This document shows, piece after piece, positions 51,606 through 60,241 of a stretch of 64,000 bases of DNA (its first letter is position 1; the number at the start of each line of letters is the position of its first letter). Position numbers and translations under genes: made by a program. Source of the DNA: Porphyromonadaceae bacterium FC4 (GTDB lineage: Bacteria > Bacteroidota > Bacteroidia > Bacteroidales > Porphyromonadaceae); assembly GCA_900120395.1 (NCBI GenBank), contig LT635553.1:278298-342297 (forward strand), read 5' to 3'. The notes under the pieces were generated by a model. The model saw only the letters and a list, made by a program, of their open reading frames with translations, searched no databases and was not told the DNA's origin.

Positions 51606-54365
51606 TTAGAAGTCCATATGTATACCTAACCATAGAGCAGTGGAAGAGGGGTATCCTCCGGCTATATGTTCAGGATCTACGGTCTTGAGTTTGTCTATCG
51701 ATAGTAGGTCGGTGCCCTGTACATACACCTTTGCTGTGGTAAAGCTGAGTATTGACTCGGGTATGGTGTAGGAGAGCTTGACATTACGAAGCTTGAGGAA
51801 TGAGCCATTACGATACCAAAGTGAATTGTTTCGGTAGTTGTTGGGGCTGGACTTTGTGGTCAGGCGTGGCATAGTGGCTCTATCTTGATCGTCGGGTGTC
51901 CAGGGGGTCTCACTCTGGAGATAGGAGTCGGAGATATTGCCATTGTCTACTAATGGCTTGTATAGTGGTGACCGGAGTAGGTTGACGGTGCGCCCAGCAA
52001 GACCCTGTAGATCCACGTCTAGGGCTATACCTCTGTAGTCCATCCTAAAACCAAATCCGTAATAAAACCTCGGACTGGTGGTGCCTGACAACTTTACGAC
52101 GTCAAGGTCATTGATCAGACCATCATTATTCTGATCCTTGTACATGATGTCTCCAGGCATCACATCGCTAAAGGTGTGTGTGGGACTGCTATTGATCTGA
52201 GCCTGATCCCTGAAGAAACCCTCTACCTCGAGACCATATACCTGATTGACACGATTGCCCTTTCGGTAGAGATAGTCGTGTGGCTGGAACTCTTGATTGT
52301 CATTGATCAGCTTGGAGTCTACATAGCTGCCGTTGGCGTAGAGGCTATACGCTAGGTCACCAACCGTGTCATGCCATTTTAGGGCTAAGTCAGCTCCATA
52401 GTACTCTTGGATGCCTTCATCGACTACGTTTACAGGAATACCGATGACCCTAGAGATGGTTCCCGGAGGAACAAGAATATGACTCCTCTTGGTGTAAAAC
52501 CCTTCGGCTTTGATGTAGAGCCTATTACCCAGCAGGCCTGCTTCCAAGTCCGCCTGTGCCATCTGTTGGTGCTCCGCCATCAGGTTATGTGCAGGTAGTG
52601 GACCTTCGCCTTGCCCTGCTTTGAAGTCTACATTGTTGGTGAAGAAATAACCACCCCCTTCGCGTCGACCATAGCCCTGTAGGTATAGCTCATGGCTGAG
52701 ATTTCCATCCCACCCTGCCGTACCATAGGATGCAGAAAGGGCTAAGTGGTCAAGAAACCTCTGCTCTGCCATAAAGGCTTCGTTGGAGATGTTCCATGTG
52801 GCAGAAAGTGCAGGATACAGAAGAAAGCGATTCTTCTTTGATAGAAACGCAGTGCCGGAATAGCTGAGGACTCCGCTGAACAAGTATCTGTCGTCATAGC
52901 CGTAGTTGATAGTTCCGATAATCGCTTGGTTCTTTGTACTGGTGTTGCGATTATTCCGGATCATGGACTGCTGGCTGTACGTGACTGAGGTAGAGAACTC
53001 ATGGAGGTCGTCGAATACCCGGTGGTACTGTATGCCTCCTCGGAGAGCAGCTCGCATGAGGAGGGAGGAGAAGTCTTGACTGTGTCCCAAAACCTCAGAG
53101 TCTTTTCCATAGATGACGGGGTCACTTACTACTGTTTTCCGGTCTGAGAGTAGCTGAGGACGGAGCTCTTTGTATCTGTACTGCTTTATATTAGCATCAA
53201 ACATGCTGCCGCTGTTGTCAAATGAGATAGCAAGGTTTGCACTCAGTCCGTCTACCAGCTGGCTGAAGTCTTGAGTAAAGCCCAGGTCGGCAAGGAGTGT
53301 ACCTATGGTGGTCTTGTGAGATCCTGTAGCACATAGTAGAGCAATCGGGTTATTGGCACCATATACGCTGCTACCGCCCCAGATGCCATCAGCATGCCTT
53401 ATGGGAAATGCAGCAGATGGGGTATTGTAGATAGCGTTGAATATACTGCCGTGTCGTGCTCTATTGACCTCAGCGATTTTACCCATCAGACCTACTTTGA
53501 AGAAAGTAGAAGAGGTGAGGTTGACATCTAGGTTAGCTCTCAGGCTAAGCTGGGTATCGGTTTGACTAGAGTTGTACCGATCATCTTCTTTGTTTTGGAT
53601 GAGAAATCCTCGGTCGTAAATGTAGTTGAGTACGGAGTAAAAGCGGAATCTCTCCGATCCTCCTCGTACAGAGACGGTCCCATTGTGGGTGGTCGCCAGA
53701 GTATTTAGCGACTCATTCCACCAGTTAACGTTAGGGTAAGCGTAGGGGAGATGCCCATCTCTAAAAGCATTGATCTCGTTGTCGGTGTACCGTTTGGGTA
53801 GGCCATCAAGTGCGAGTGCTTGGTTGAGGTGTGTAGCATAGGTCGCAGCGTCAGAGAACCGGGGGCTTCTGTTCTGAAAGTGGAGCCCCGAGCTGTAGTT
53901 TGCTGATACTCGGAGATGGTGTATCGCTCCGCGCTTGGTTGTGATAGAGACCACTCCATTAGCCCCTCTGATTCCAAAGAGAGCGATACTAGCAGCGTCT
54001 TTGAGCACAGCTACGGACTCGATCTCTGAAGTAGTGAGATCCTCCAGACTCCTCTCAAAGCCATCCACTAGTACGATGGGGGCTTGACCGTGTATGTTCA
54101 AGCTACCCATCCCACTGCTGGCAAAGCCACTACCCTCGTACACATTCAGTCCGGCAATCTTTCCATACAAAGACTTAGTCACGTCCATACTGGGGGACAA
54201 ACTGGTGTCCGAGAGAACGAGAGTATCAATCCTCTCCGATCTTTTATGGGGCGTATTGTCATCCGTCAAAATACTCGAGACCGTGTTCACCTCTTGCGCA
54301 TTAAGAGCGACAAGTGTGACCAATAGCGAGAGTACTGTGTATATATATTTTCTGCTCATAGTCAT
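51606..54365 (-). CDS. SusC-family transporter lacking the N-terminal CarboxypepD domain (second pair)
   Basis: About 919 residues from the ATG in the TAATG overlap at 54365; starts at 54371 and 54359 are alternatives. A signal peptide (VALNAQ) is followed almost directly by the plug (LYGKIAGLNVYEGSGFASSG, SVAVLKDAASIALFGIRGA, NGVVSITTKRG), so the usual 80-residue CarboxypepD-like domain is absent. The barrel is complete (ends LGIHMDF). It may still couple to TonB through another segment. It is the second SusC in the locus. Confidence 0.9.
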   Translation of the reverse strand: MTMSRKYIYTVLSLLVTLVALNAQEVNTVSSILTDDNTPHKRSERIDTLVLSDTSLSPSMDVTKSLYGKIAGLNVYEGSGFASSGMGSLNIHGQAPIVLVDGFERSLEDLTTSEIESVAVLKDAASIALFGIRGANGVVSITTKRGAIHHLRVSANYSSGLHFQNRSPRFSDAATYATHLNQALALDGLPKRYTDNEINAFRDGHLPYAYPNVNWWNESLNTLATTHNGTVSVRGGSERFRFYSVLNYIYDRGFLIQNKEDDRYNSSQTDTQLSLRANLDVNLTSSTFFKVGLMGKIAEVNRARHGSIFNAIYNTPSAAFPIRHADGIWGGSSVYGANNPIALLCATGSHKTTIGTLLADLGFTQDFSQLVDGLSANLAISFDNSGSMFDANIKQYRYKELRPQLLSDRKTVVSDPVIYGKDSEVLGHSQDFSSLLMRAALRGGIQYHRVFDDLHEFSTSVTYSQQSMIRNNRNTSTKNQAIIGTINYGYDDRYLFSGVLSYSGTAFLSKKNRFLLYPALSATWNISNEAFMAEQRFLDHLALSASYGTAGWDGNLSHELYLQGYGRREGGGYFFTNNVDFKAGQGEGPLPAHNLMAEHQQMAQADLEAGLLGNRLYIKAEGFYTKRSHILVPPGTISRVIGIPVNVVDEGIQEYYGADLALKWHDTVGDLAYSLYANGSYVDSKLINDNQEFQPHDYLYRKGNRVNQVYGLEVEGFFRDQAQINSSPTHTFSDVMPGDIMYKDQNNDGLINDLDVVKLSGTTSPRFYYGFGFRMDYRGIALDVDLQGLAGRTVNLLRSPLYKPLVDNGNISDSYLQSETPWTPDDQDRATMPRLTTKSSPNNYRNNSLWYRNGSFLKLRNVKLSYTIPESILSFTTAKVYVQGTDLLSIDKLKTVDPEHIAGGYPSSTALWLGIHMDF

Positions 54366-56131
54366 TACCATCCAGGGTTCTGTATCATACCATATTTCTT
54401 ATTGATCTCATCCTGTGGAATCGGTGCTAGATACCACTTCGCATCCCAGTTTTTTGCCCAGTTGCGCTCATTTAGCTTGAAGGGCGTGTACGTAAAAGAT
54501 GTGGGGCTGGCATGGTTGTCTGCCCTAGACAGGAGTCCATAGAGTGTCTTGGTAAAGTCATCCTTGCGTCCCCATCTTACAAGGTCAAACCACCTTACCT
54601 CCTCATACCCAAACTCCAGAGCTCTTTCGTGAAGGACTGCTGCTCTAAAAGTCTCTTTGCTCAATCCTGGTGCAAGGTCAGGGAGCCCTACTCGGTGCCT
54701 GATCTTATTCACCATTTCGTAGGCTATTGCGTCAGGACCACCATTCACTTCATTGATAGCCTCTGCGTAGCTGAGCATGACTTCCGGCAGACGCATATAG
54801 GGCCAGTGTGCAGGTTTATTTGCTCGGTCGCTATTCTCCCTGTAGATAAACTTCATCATGCCAAACCCCGATGTTGGTCTGTAGTTGGGGTGGTTCACAT
54901 AGACCGGTGCGTAGTTGCCATTGAACCATCGGTCACCCGGGACTACTACCGTCTCATACAGCCTGGGGTCTCTGTTGGGCTCTCCGTTGGTGAAGAATGG
55001 ATCTTTTGCCGGGTTGCTCCAGTCAAAGTCCTCCGGAAAATCGGTGCCGTCAGCCCAAGAGAACATATTGACATAGTTCAGTGTAGGGCCGGAGTAATAG
55101 CGTTGGCTATATAGATCATTATGTGTATTTACTGCGTTGTACCCACGTCGGGTAGAGATCAAGACTTCGGAGCTCTCTCGGTCACTGTATGCCGACCTAA
55201 AGGCGAGTTGGCGTGCGAGTGCCGTCTCTTCTGTAGGCATCACAAGCTGGTACACTCCGCGTCGGTTGAGTTCGTTAAAGAACGCTTTGGCAGCATCTAT
55301 TACCTTGGTCCATCGCTCCTTTTGGTAGGATGGATACCTCGTGTATTCATCAGCATTGGGGTGCCAAGGCGTGTCGGAGTTGAAGGTCGGACTTGCTGCA
55401 AATAGCAGCACGCGTACCTTGAGTGCCATTATTCCTGCCTTGGTGAGCCTACCATTGTCTACACTAGAGTACTCCCATGGTAGATCTGCTGCAGCCTCAT
55501 CCAGTAGAGCCACGATGTGATCCACAGTCTCGCCAAAGGTCAGGCGGGGGAACTGTAGCTCCTCGTTTGGCTGGATAGCGTGGTCGATCCAAGGTAGTCC
55601 GCCGATATACCTCAGCATCTCGGCATAGGAGAGAGCAACTATCGCCTTAGCTTCTGCTTTCTTCACCCGCTTTTGGTCATCGGTCAAGTCCGGTACGCGG
55701 TCGATATTTTCGAGATAAAAGTAGGCGTAGCGTATTGCGTTGTACTCATTTTCGTCCCCAAATCGGTACGCTTCAGAGCCTTTCTGCTGGTTGTTTACAT
55801 TGGCACTAAGTGCACCATTGTAGTAGAGGTTTATCGGTCCGTCGCTGATGTTGTCCCTAAAGCTTTGCTGTAGGTCTGTGATGCTCTCTAGGGTATTGAC
55901 CCCCAGCTTATTGTTGGCGCCCGGTCCGGTAGGTATACCGTAGGGCAGATAGGTGTAGGCTTTGGTCAGTACCTTCTCAGCATTTACAGCAGAGCTAAAC
56001 ATCTTCTCTAGATCTGCACCGGAGCTCTCAGGCTGACTGCCCAAAAACTTATCTCCAAAGCGGATATCGCTACAGGAGGTGGTGTATAGTATGCTTAGTA
56101 TGGTGAGCAGTAATGTCGTTATTCGTTTCAT
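54365..56131 (-). CDS. SusD/RagB-family lipoprotein (first pair)
   Basis: 588 residues. Lipobox LYTTSC. RIEATION pattern: AYFYLENIDRVPDLTDDQKR, AKAIVALSYAEMLRYIGGLPW, and RAAVLHERALEFGYEEVRWFDLVRWG near the C-terminus. Binds ligand for the SusC encoded 16 bases upstream. Its TAA overlaps the start of the second SusC. Confidence 0.93.
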   Translation of the reverse strand: MKRITTLLLTILSILYTTSCSDIRFGDKFLGSQPESSGADLEKMFSSAVNAEKVLTKAYTYLPYGIPTGPGANNKLGVNTLESITDLQQSFRDNISDGPINLYYNGALSANVNNQQKGSEAYRFGDENEYNAIRYAYFYLENIDRVPDLTDDQKRVKKAEAKAIVALSYAEMLRYIGGLPWIDHAIQPNEELQFPRLTFGETVDHIVALLDEAAADLPWEYSSVDNGRLTKAGIMALKVRVLLFAASPTFNSDTPWHPNADEYTRYPSYQKERWTKVIDAAKAFFNELNRRGVYQLVMPTEETALARQLAFRSAYSDRESSEVLISTRRGYNAVNTHNDLYSQRYYSGPTLNYVNMFSWADGTDFPEDFDWSNPAKDPFFTNGEPNRDPRLYETVVVPGDRWFNGNYAPVYVNHPNYRPTSGFGMMKFIYRENSDRANKPAHWPYMRLPEVMLSYAEAINEVNGGPDAIAYEMVNKIRHRVGLPDLAPGLSKETFRAAVLHERALEFGYEEVRWFDLVRWGRKDDFTKTLYGLLSRADNHASPTSFTYTPFKLNERNWAKNWDAKWYLAPIPQDEINKKYGMIQNPGW

Positions 56132-56147
56132 GCTGCAAGTTGTTGTC

Positions 56148-59100
56148 CTAGAAGTTAATCTTCAACCCCAAGTTATAGGTCTTCACAATGGGATACCCTC
56201 CGTTGTTAGTCGTCAGGGACTCAGGGTCCATAGTCTTGAGAGGGGAGAAAGTCAATATGTTGTAGCCCGACAGGGAAAGTCCGAGCTCTTTTACCCCCAT
56301 GGAGTCCAAGAGCGGATAGTCTTTGAACGTATACCCGACGGACAGAGTCTTTAGTCGGAGATACGATGCATCCTTTAGCCAGAGGGTCGAGGGCTCGGAG
56401 TTCCAAGCCTCCGACTTTTCCGCAGCGCGTGGCAAGGTCCCGCTCTGGTTCTCCTCAGTCCAGCAGTCGTCGTAGAAGTACTGGAGTAGTCCTCGCTTGC
56501 CGGCGTTGGTGAACGGGATCCTAAACTCCACCTCCATCATCTTAGCCACGTTAGTGGCACCGGTCCACTGCATGTTGATATCCAGTCCTTTGTAGTGGAT
56601 ACCTCCGTTGATGCCAAATACATACTCCGGGCGTTCCGAAAAGCCGTACGCCATTTTGTCGTACCCATCGACTACGCCATCGCCATTCTTATCGGCATAC
56701 ATGGCATCTCCGGGAAACACCTCCACCATCGGCTGAGGAAGGTCCTTCTTGAGGGTCAGCTTGCCGTTTTCATCTTGATCAAAGTCCGAGTACTGGTAGA
56801 GTCGTACAAAGTCGTACAGAGCCGGCTGACGACCTGTGGGGCCTCCGGTTAGGTTCATGTATGGATAGGGGTTGGGCACCTCATCCATATTGATGATTTT
56901 GTTTCTCGCATAGGTTACGTTAGCACCGATGCTGTAGCTAAAGTCGCCATTGTCCGTGCCATCTTTCCAGCCTATGGCTACCTCATAGCCTCGGTTGTGT
57001 ACCTCTCCGATGTTCAGGTTGGGCAGTCTGGTTGCGATGATATTAGGTGTAGACCGGGGAGAGATCAGGATACCTGAGCGCTTCTCCCAAAATAGATCAG
57101 CCGTTAACGACAGCCGATAGTCAAGGGCGTTGATGTCGATACCGTAGTTTTGCTTGTCGGCTGTCTCCCAGGTAACGCCGGGGTTGCCCGGCACACCGAC
57201 GCCAAATGCCTGTAGGGTGTTGGGGTTATCGATGCCAAAGCTATAGTTCCCCGATGGCTGCCATACACTAGGTCGGTACATAAATCGTGTGGAGGACCCC
57301 AGGTCACTTCCCACTCTACCCCAGGAGATCCTCAGCTTCAGGAAGTCAAAGAACTTCTGAGACTTCATAAACTCCTCACCGGTTACGACCCATCCGGCAG
57401 AAAACGACGGGAAGAAGCCGTACCTTGTCCGACCGGGAGCAAAGTTTTCGGAGCCGTTGTATCCGGCATTGATCTCAGCTAGGTATTTATTGGCATAGCC
57501 ATAGGTCACGCGTCCTACCAGTCCCAGATAACTCCTAGGGATGTAGGTATATTGCCCGGGGTAGTAGTCTCGAGATTGGTTGTAGAGGAGCAGTGCGGTG
57601 AGTGCATGGTCTCCGAAGGCCCTGTCATAGTTTAGCCGACTCTCCAGATACCAGTTGCGGTCACGTCCGTAGCTCTCTCCGTAGGTGAGCGGGGTGTTTT
57701 TCCCGGATGGTACGAAGACGATTGTCTTGTCGTAGTCCGGATCTGTTTGGGGCTTGGTCTTGTCTGTCAGGAAAGACTGGTAGTATGCAGTCTGATACTC
57801 AATGCCTCCGCCACCTCTGCTCTTGTTGAGGCGAAAGATATTGTCGTAAGCTCCCTTGACGGAAAAGGAGAGTCCCTTCGTGATACGGCTCAGGTCTTGA
57901 GTGATCTGTACATCCATGTTGAGCGTAGTGTTGTAGCGCTGGTCGTACCCAAAGCCATAAAAACCGCCAAACCCATCGCGTACCACTTCGCCGGGATAAA
58001 AGTTTGGTGCCACGATCGTACGGACCCCATCTATCAGACCGGGCCCACTCATTGGAACAGTCCAGATGGTCGTGTAGACCCATATGTTGGGAATGCCCTC
58101 GACCACCTTTGGAGCCTGTCTTCTACCCACGTTGCCCCCGACATTCAGACGAATAGAGGTGCTGGGGGTCAGCTTGTAGTCTAGATTTGCACGATAGTTG
58201 TACCGGTGGTACGAGAAGTTGTTGTCGTAGGGGAGGGTAGGTAGCTTTTTGAGAATACCATCTTGGAAGAGGTAGCCCAGAGACACAAAGTACTTGATGT
58301 GGTCATTACCTCCAGATATGTTGACGTTGTTACGCGTCTGAAAGAATGCTTTCTTGAATATATAGTCGGTCCAGTCCGTACTAGAGTACATGATAGGGTC
58401 AGAGCCGATCCTATACTGTTCGATGGCTTCGCGTGTGAAGTACTGACCACGGTCTTGTACCCCGTCTGCCTGTTGCTTGAGGTTCCAAAAGCGAGCATAC
58501 TCGTAGCTGCCCGTCTGCTTGACATAGGATATAGGCTGCTGAATCCCGGAGGTGGTTGTCACGCTGACACTCGGGCGTCCCTCTACGCCTCGTCGGGTAG
58601 TGATGAGGATCACGCCGTTAGCACCACGGACACCGAATACCGCAGTAGACGAGGCATCCTTGAGTATAGATAGAGTCGCAATCTCATTGGGGTCGATCTG
58701 CGAAAACTCACGCTCTACGCCGTCCACCAGTATGAGTGGGCGAGACATGGCATTGTTGAGCGACCCGGCTCCGCGGATAAAGATGTTGGCCACGTCAGCT
58801 CCCGGCTGTCCCGAAGTCTGCACCGTTGATATGCCCGGCAGAGCACCGGCTAGTACGTTGGTCACACTGGAGACCGGTACCTTTATCAGCTCCTTTGTGT
58901 CCACGCTGGCAAGCGCACCGGTGAGAGTGGACTTCTTTTGGACTCCATAAGCGACTACTACGACTTCGTCTAGTAGCTCATTATCTTCGTGCAGGATGAC
59001 GTGGAGGACTTGGTTCCCGTTGACGGGGACCACTTCTGTCTTGAGTCCTATGAAGCTGATGGTGACACTTCCATCTCTGGGAACACCGGAGAGCCTAAAC

Positions 59101-59303
59101 TCTCCATTGAGATTGGTGACTGTGCCGTTGCTTGGCTGACCTGTGACCATTACAGTTGCACCGATGACCGGTTCGCCGGTTTCGTCCTTGACGACACCTG
59201 AGACACTGATGCTCTGAGCTAAAAGACCTGGCGCAAACAGGGTCGAACAAATGGCACACAGAATAAGAAACGATGCTATTCGTTTCAAAAAGCGGATGTT
59301 CAT
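56148..59303 (-). CDS. SusC-family TonB-linked transporter (first pair)
   Basis: 1051 residues. Signal peptide ending LLAQ, CarboxypepD-like domain (ISVSGVVKDETGEPVIGATV), then the plug with VAYGVQKKSTLTGALASVD, ATLSILKDASSTAVFGVRGA and NGVILITTRRG, and a barrel ending LGLKINF. First gene of the six-gene locus down to 47254. A promoter-like -7 is 202 bases upstream, leaving a long leader. Confidence 0.94.
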   Translation of the reverse strand: MNIRFLKRIASFLILCAICSTLFAPGLLAQSISVSGVVKDETGEPVIGATVMVTGQPSNGTVTNLNGEFRLSGVPRDGSVTISFIGLKTEVVPVNGNQVLHVILHEDNELLDEVVVVAYGVQKKSTLTGALASVDTKELIKVPVSSVTNVLAGALPGISTVQTSGQPGADVANIFIRGAGSLNNAMSRPLILVDGVEREFSQIDPNEIATLSILKDASSTAVFGVRGANGVILITTRRGVEGRPSVSVTTTSGIQQPISYVKQTGSYEYARFWNLKQQADGVQDRGQYFTREAIEQYRIGSDPIMYSSTDWTDYIFKKAFFQTRNNVNISGGNDHIKYFVSLGYLFQDGILKKLPTLPYDNNFSYHRYNYRANLDYKLTPSTSIRLNVGGNVGRRQAPKVVEGIPNIWVYTTIWTVPMSGPGLIDGVRTIVAPNFYPGEVVRDGFGGFYGFGYDQRYNTTLNMDVQITQDLSRITKGLSFSVKGAYDNIFRLNKSRGGGGIEYQTAYYQSFLTDKTKPQTDPDYDKTIVFVPSGKNTPLTYGESYGRDRNWYLESRLNYDRAFGDHALTALLLYNQSRDYYPGQYTYIPRSYLGLVGRVTYGYANKYLAEINAGYNGSENFAPGRTRYGFFPSFSAGWVVTGEEFMKSQKFFDFLKLRISWGRVGSDLGSSTRFMYRPSVWQPSGNYSFGIDNPNTLQAFGVGVPGNPGVTWETADKQNYGIDINALDYRLSLTADLFWEKRSGILISPRSTPNIIATRLPNLNIGEVHNRGYEVAIGWKDGTDNGDFSYSIGANVTYARNKIINMDEVPNPYPYMNLTGGPTGRQPALYDFVRLYQYSDFDQDENGKLTLKKDLPQPMVEVFPGDAMYADKNGDGVVDGYDKMAYGFSERPEYVFGINGGIHYKGLDINMQWTGATNVAKMMEVEFRIPFTNAGKRGLLQYFYDDCWTEENQSGTLPRAAEKSEAWNSEPSTLWLKDASYLRLKTLSVGYTFKDYPLLDSMGVKELGLSLSGYNILTFSPLKTMDPESLTTNNGGYPIVKTYNLGLKINF

Positions 59304-59504
59304 ACTACTTTACCTTTAGGGTTGCTGTGTCATGAGTATTTATAATATGGTGCTACTTGTAGCCTTATTTTCTCTCTGCATATCAGTGGTTTTGCTTGTG
59401 AAATTGCAGACTAGAGGTGGTATTGCTACCGTAGCACTTTGATAGGGCGTACATCTCGGCGCCTGTTAAGCACTCGGTACTGCCACAACCTTATAAGTCA
59501 TGTG

Positions 59505-59534
59505 CAAATATAATTATTTTTAGTTAAAATCAAT
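59505..59534 (-). promoter_or_regulatory. Predicted promoter of the tandem SusC/D locus
   Basis: TATATTTG (59512-59505, minus strand) fits TAnnTTTG; ATTG (59534-59531) 18 bases upstream is a partial -33. Start near 59498, giving a leader of about 195 bases. No sigma or anti-sigma gene is adjacent. Confidence 0.45.
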
Positions 59535-59690
59535 AAAATAAATGCTGAAAAAGGCCGAGATAACAAAGCTCACCTTTATGTCTCTGAGTGGGAGGCCGGT
59601 GCTGCAAAAAAGAGAACCAGGTGCTTATGCGTGTAAGTTGTTGGTGATGAGTTGAGTATGTATGTTTTTGCGGTCGGGATGCATAAAGGT

Positions 59691-59783
59691 GAAAAGTTTC
59701 ACGGATAGGAGCGAAAGGTTTCCTGTAAGAAAGAGAACTATTTGACGGATAGAAGCGAACGATTTCCAGTAGGAAACTTTTTA
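59691..59783 (-). repeat. 95-bp two-unit intergenic repeat, copy 7 (diverged)
   Basis: AAAAGTTTCACGGATAGGAG at the left, TTTCCAGTAGGAAACTTTTT at the right. One palindrome has decayed (TTTCCTGTAAGAAA). Reverse orientation. Located between the SusC promoter and the tRNA. Confidence 0.82.
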
Positions 59784-59869
59784 CGCCTCTACAAGGTGAT
59801 CTAAACGGGTGGTGTTAGAAATGTATTGTTCCTGTGTATCAGCTGTTTAGTGGTTTGTGGGGTAGTTGG

Positions 59870-59901
59870 TTTGGTAAATCGGAAGTAAATGGGTATCTTT
59901 G
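59870..59901 (+). promoter_or_regulatory. Promoter of tRNA-fMet
   Basis: TTTG (59870-59873), then 20 bases, then TATCTTTG (59894-59901): exact match to both boxes of the Bacteroidota consensus. Start near 59908, about 36 bases before the tRNA. Confidence 0.78.
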
Positions 59902-59943
59902 CAGTGCAACGAAGAAAATAGACAACTATTTTACGATATACAT

Positions 59944-60015
59944 CGCGGAGTGGAGCAGTGGTAGCTCGCTGGGCTCATAACCCAGAGGTCGGAGGTTCGA
60001 GTCCTCCCTCCGCAA
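59944..60015 (+). tRNA. Initiator tRNA-fMet (CAU)
   Basis: A full cloverleaf of 72 bases. Anticodon CAT sits in loop CTCATAA, on a stem with three consecutive G-C pairs (GGG/CCC) as in initiators. The acceptor begins CGCGGAG and ends CTCCGCA, so pair 1-72 is the C-A mismatch that marks initiator tRNA. T-arm GGAGG-TTCGAGT-CCTCC. The 3' CCA is not encoded. Confidence 0.96.
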
Positions 60016-60030
60016 CTTTCCCTCCCCCCT

Positions 60031-60079
60031 GGAAGCCGGTTGGTTCTTGGTTTTACCAAGTCTGCCGGCTTCCTTTTTT
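60031..60079 (+). terminator. Terminator of tRNA-fMet
   Basis: Arms GGAAGCCGG (60031-60039) and CCGGCTTCC (60065-60073), with an inner CTTGG/CCAAG stem, followed by six T. Confidence 0.88.
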
Positions 60080-60112
60080 GTGGCTAACGAGTCGGGTGGA
60101 TGGGACTCTGTG

Positions 60113-60159
60113 TAGAAGAAAGGAGGGTGTGCCGAGATATGAGTCTCGACACACCCTCC
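60113..60159 (-). terminator. Terminator of the third-locus SusC/SusD operon
   Basis: Arms 60122-60138 and 60143-60159 pair over 17 bases with one mismatch; on the minus strand TTTCTTCT follows. A second hairpin (about 60187-60225) lies nearer the SusD stop codon. Confidence 0.7.
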
Positions 60160-60241
60160 GGTTTTCATTTAGACCTCTTTGGGTCTGAGGTCGTATCCTC
60201 TCTCTCTGAGAGAGAGGTATGACCTCTACTTCCCGCTGACG

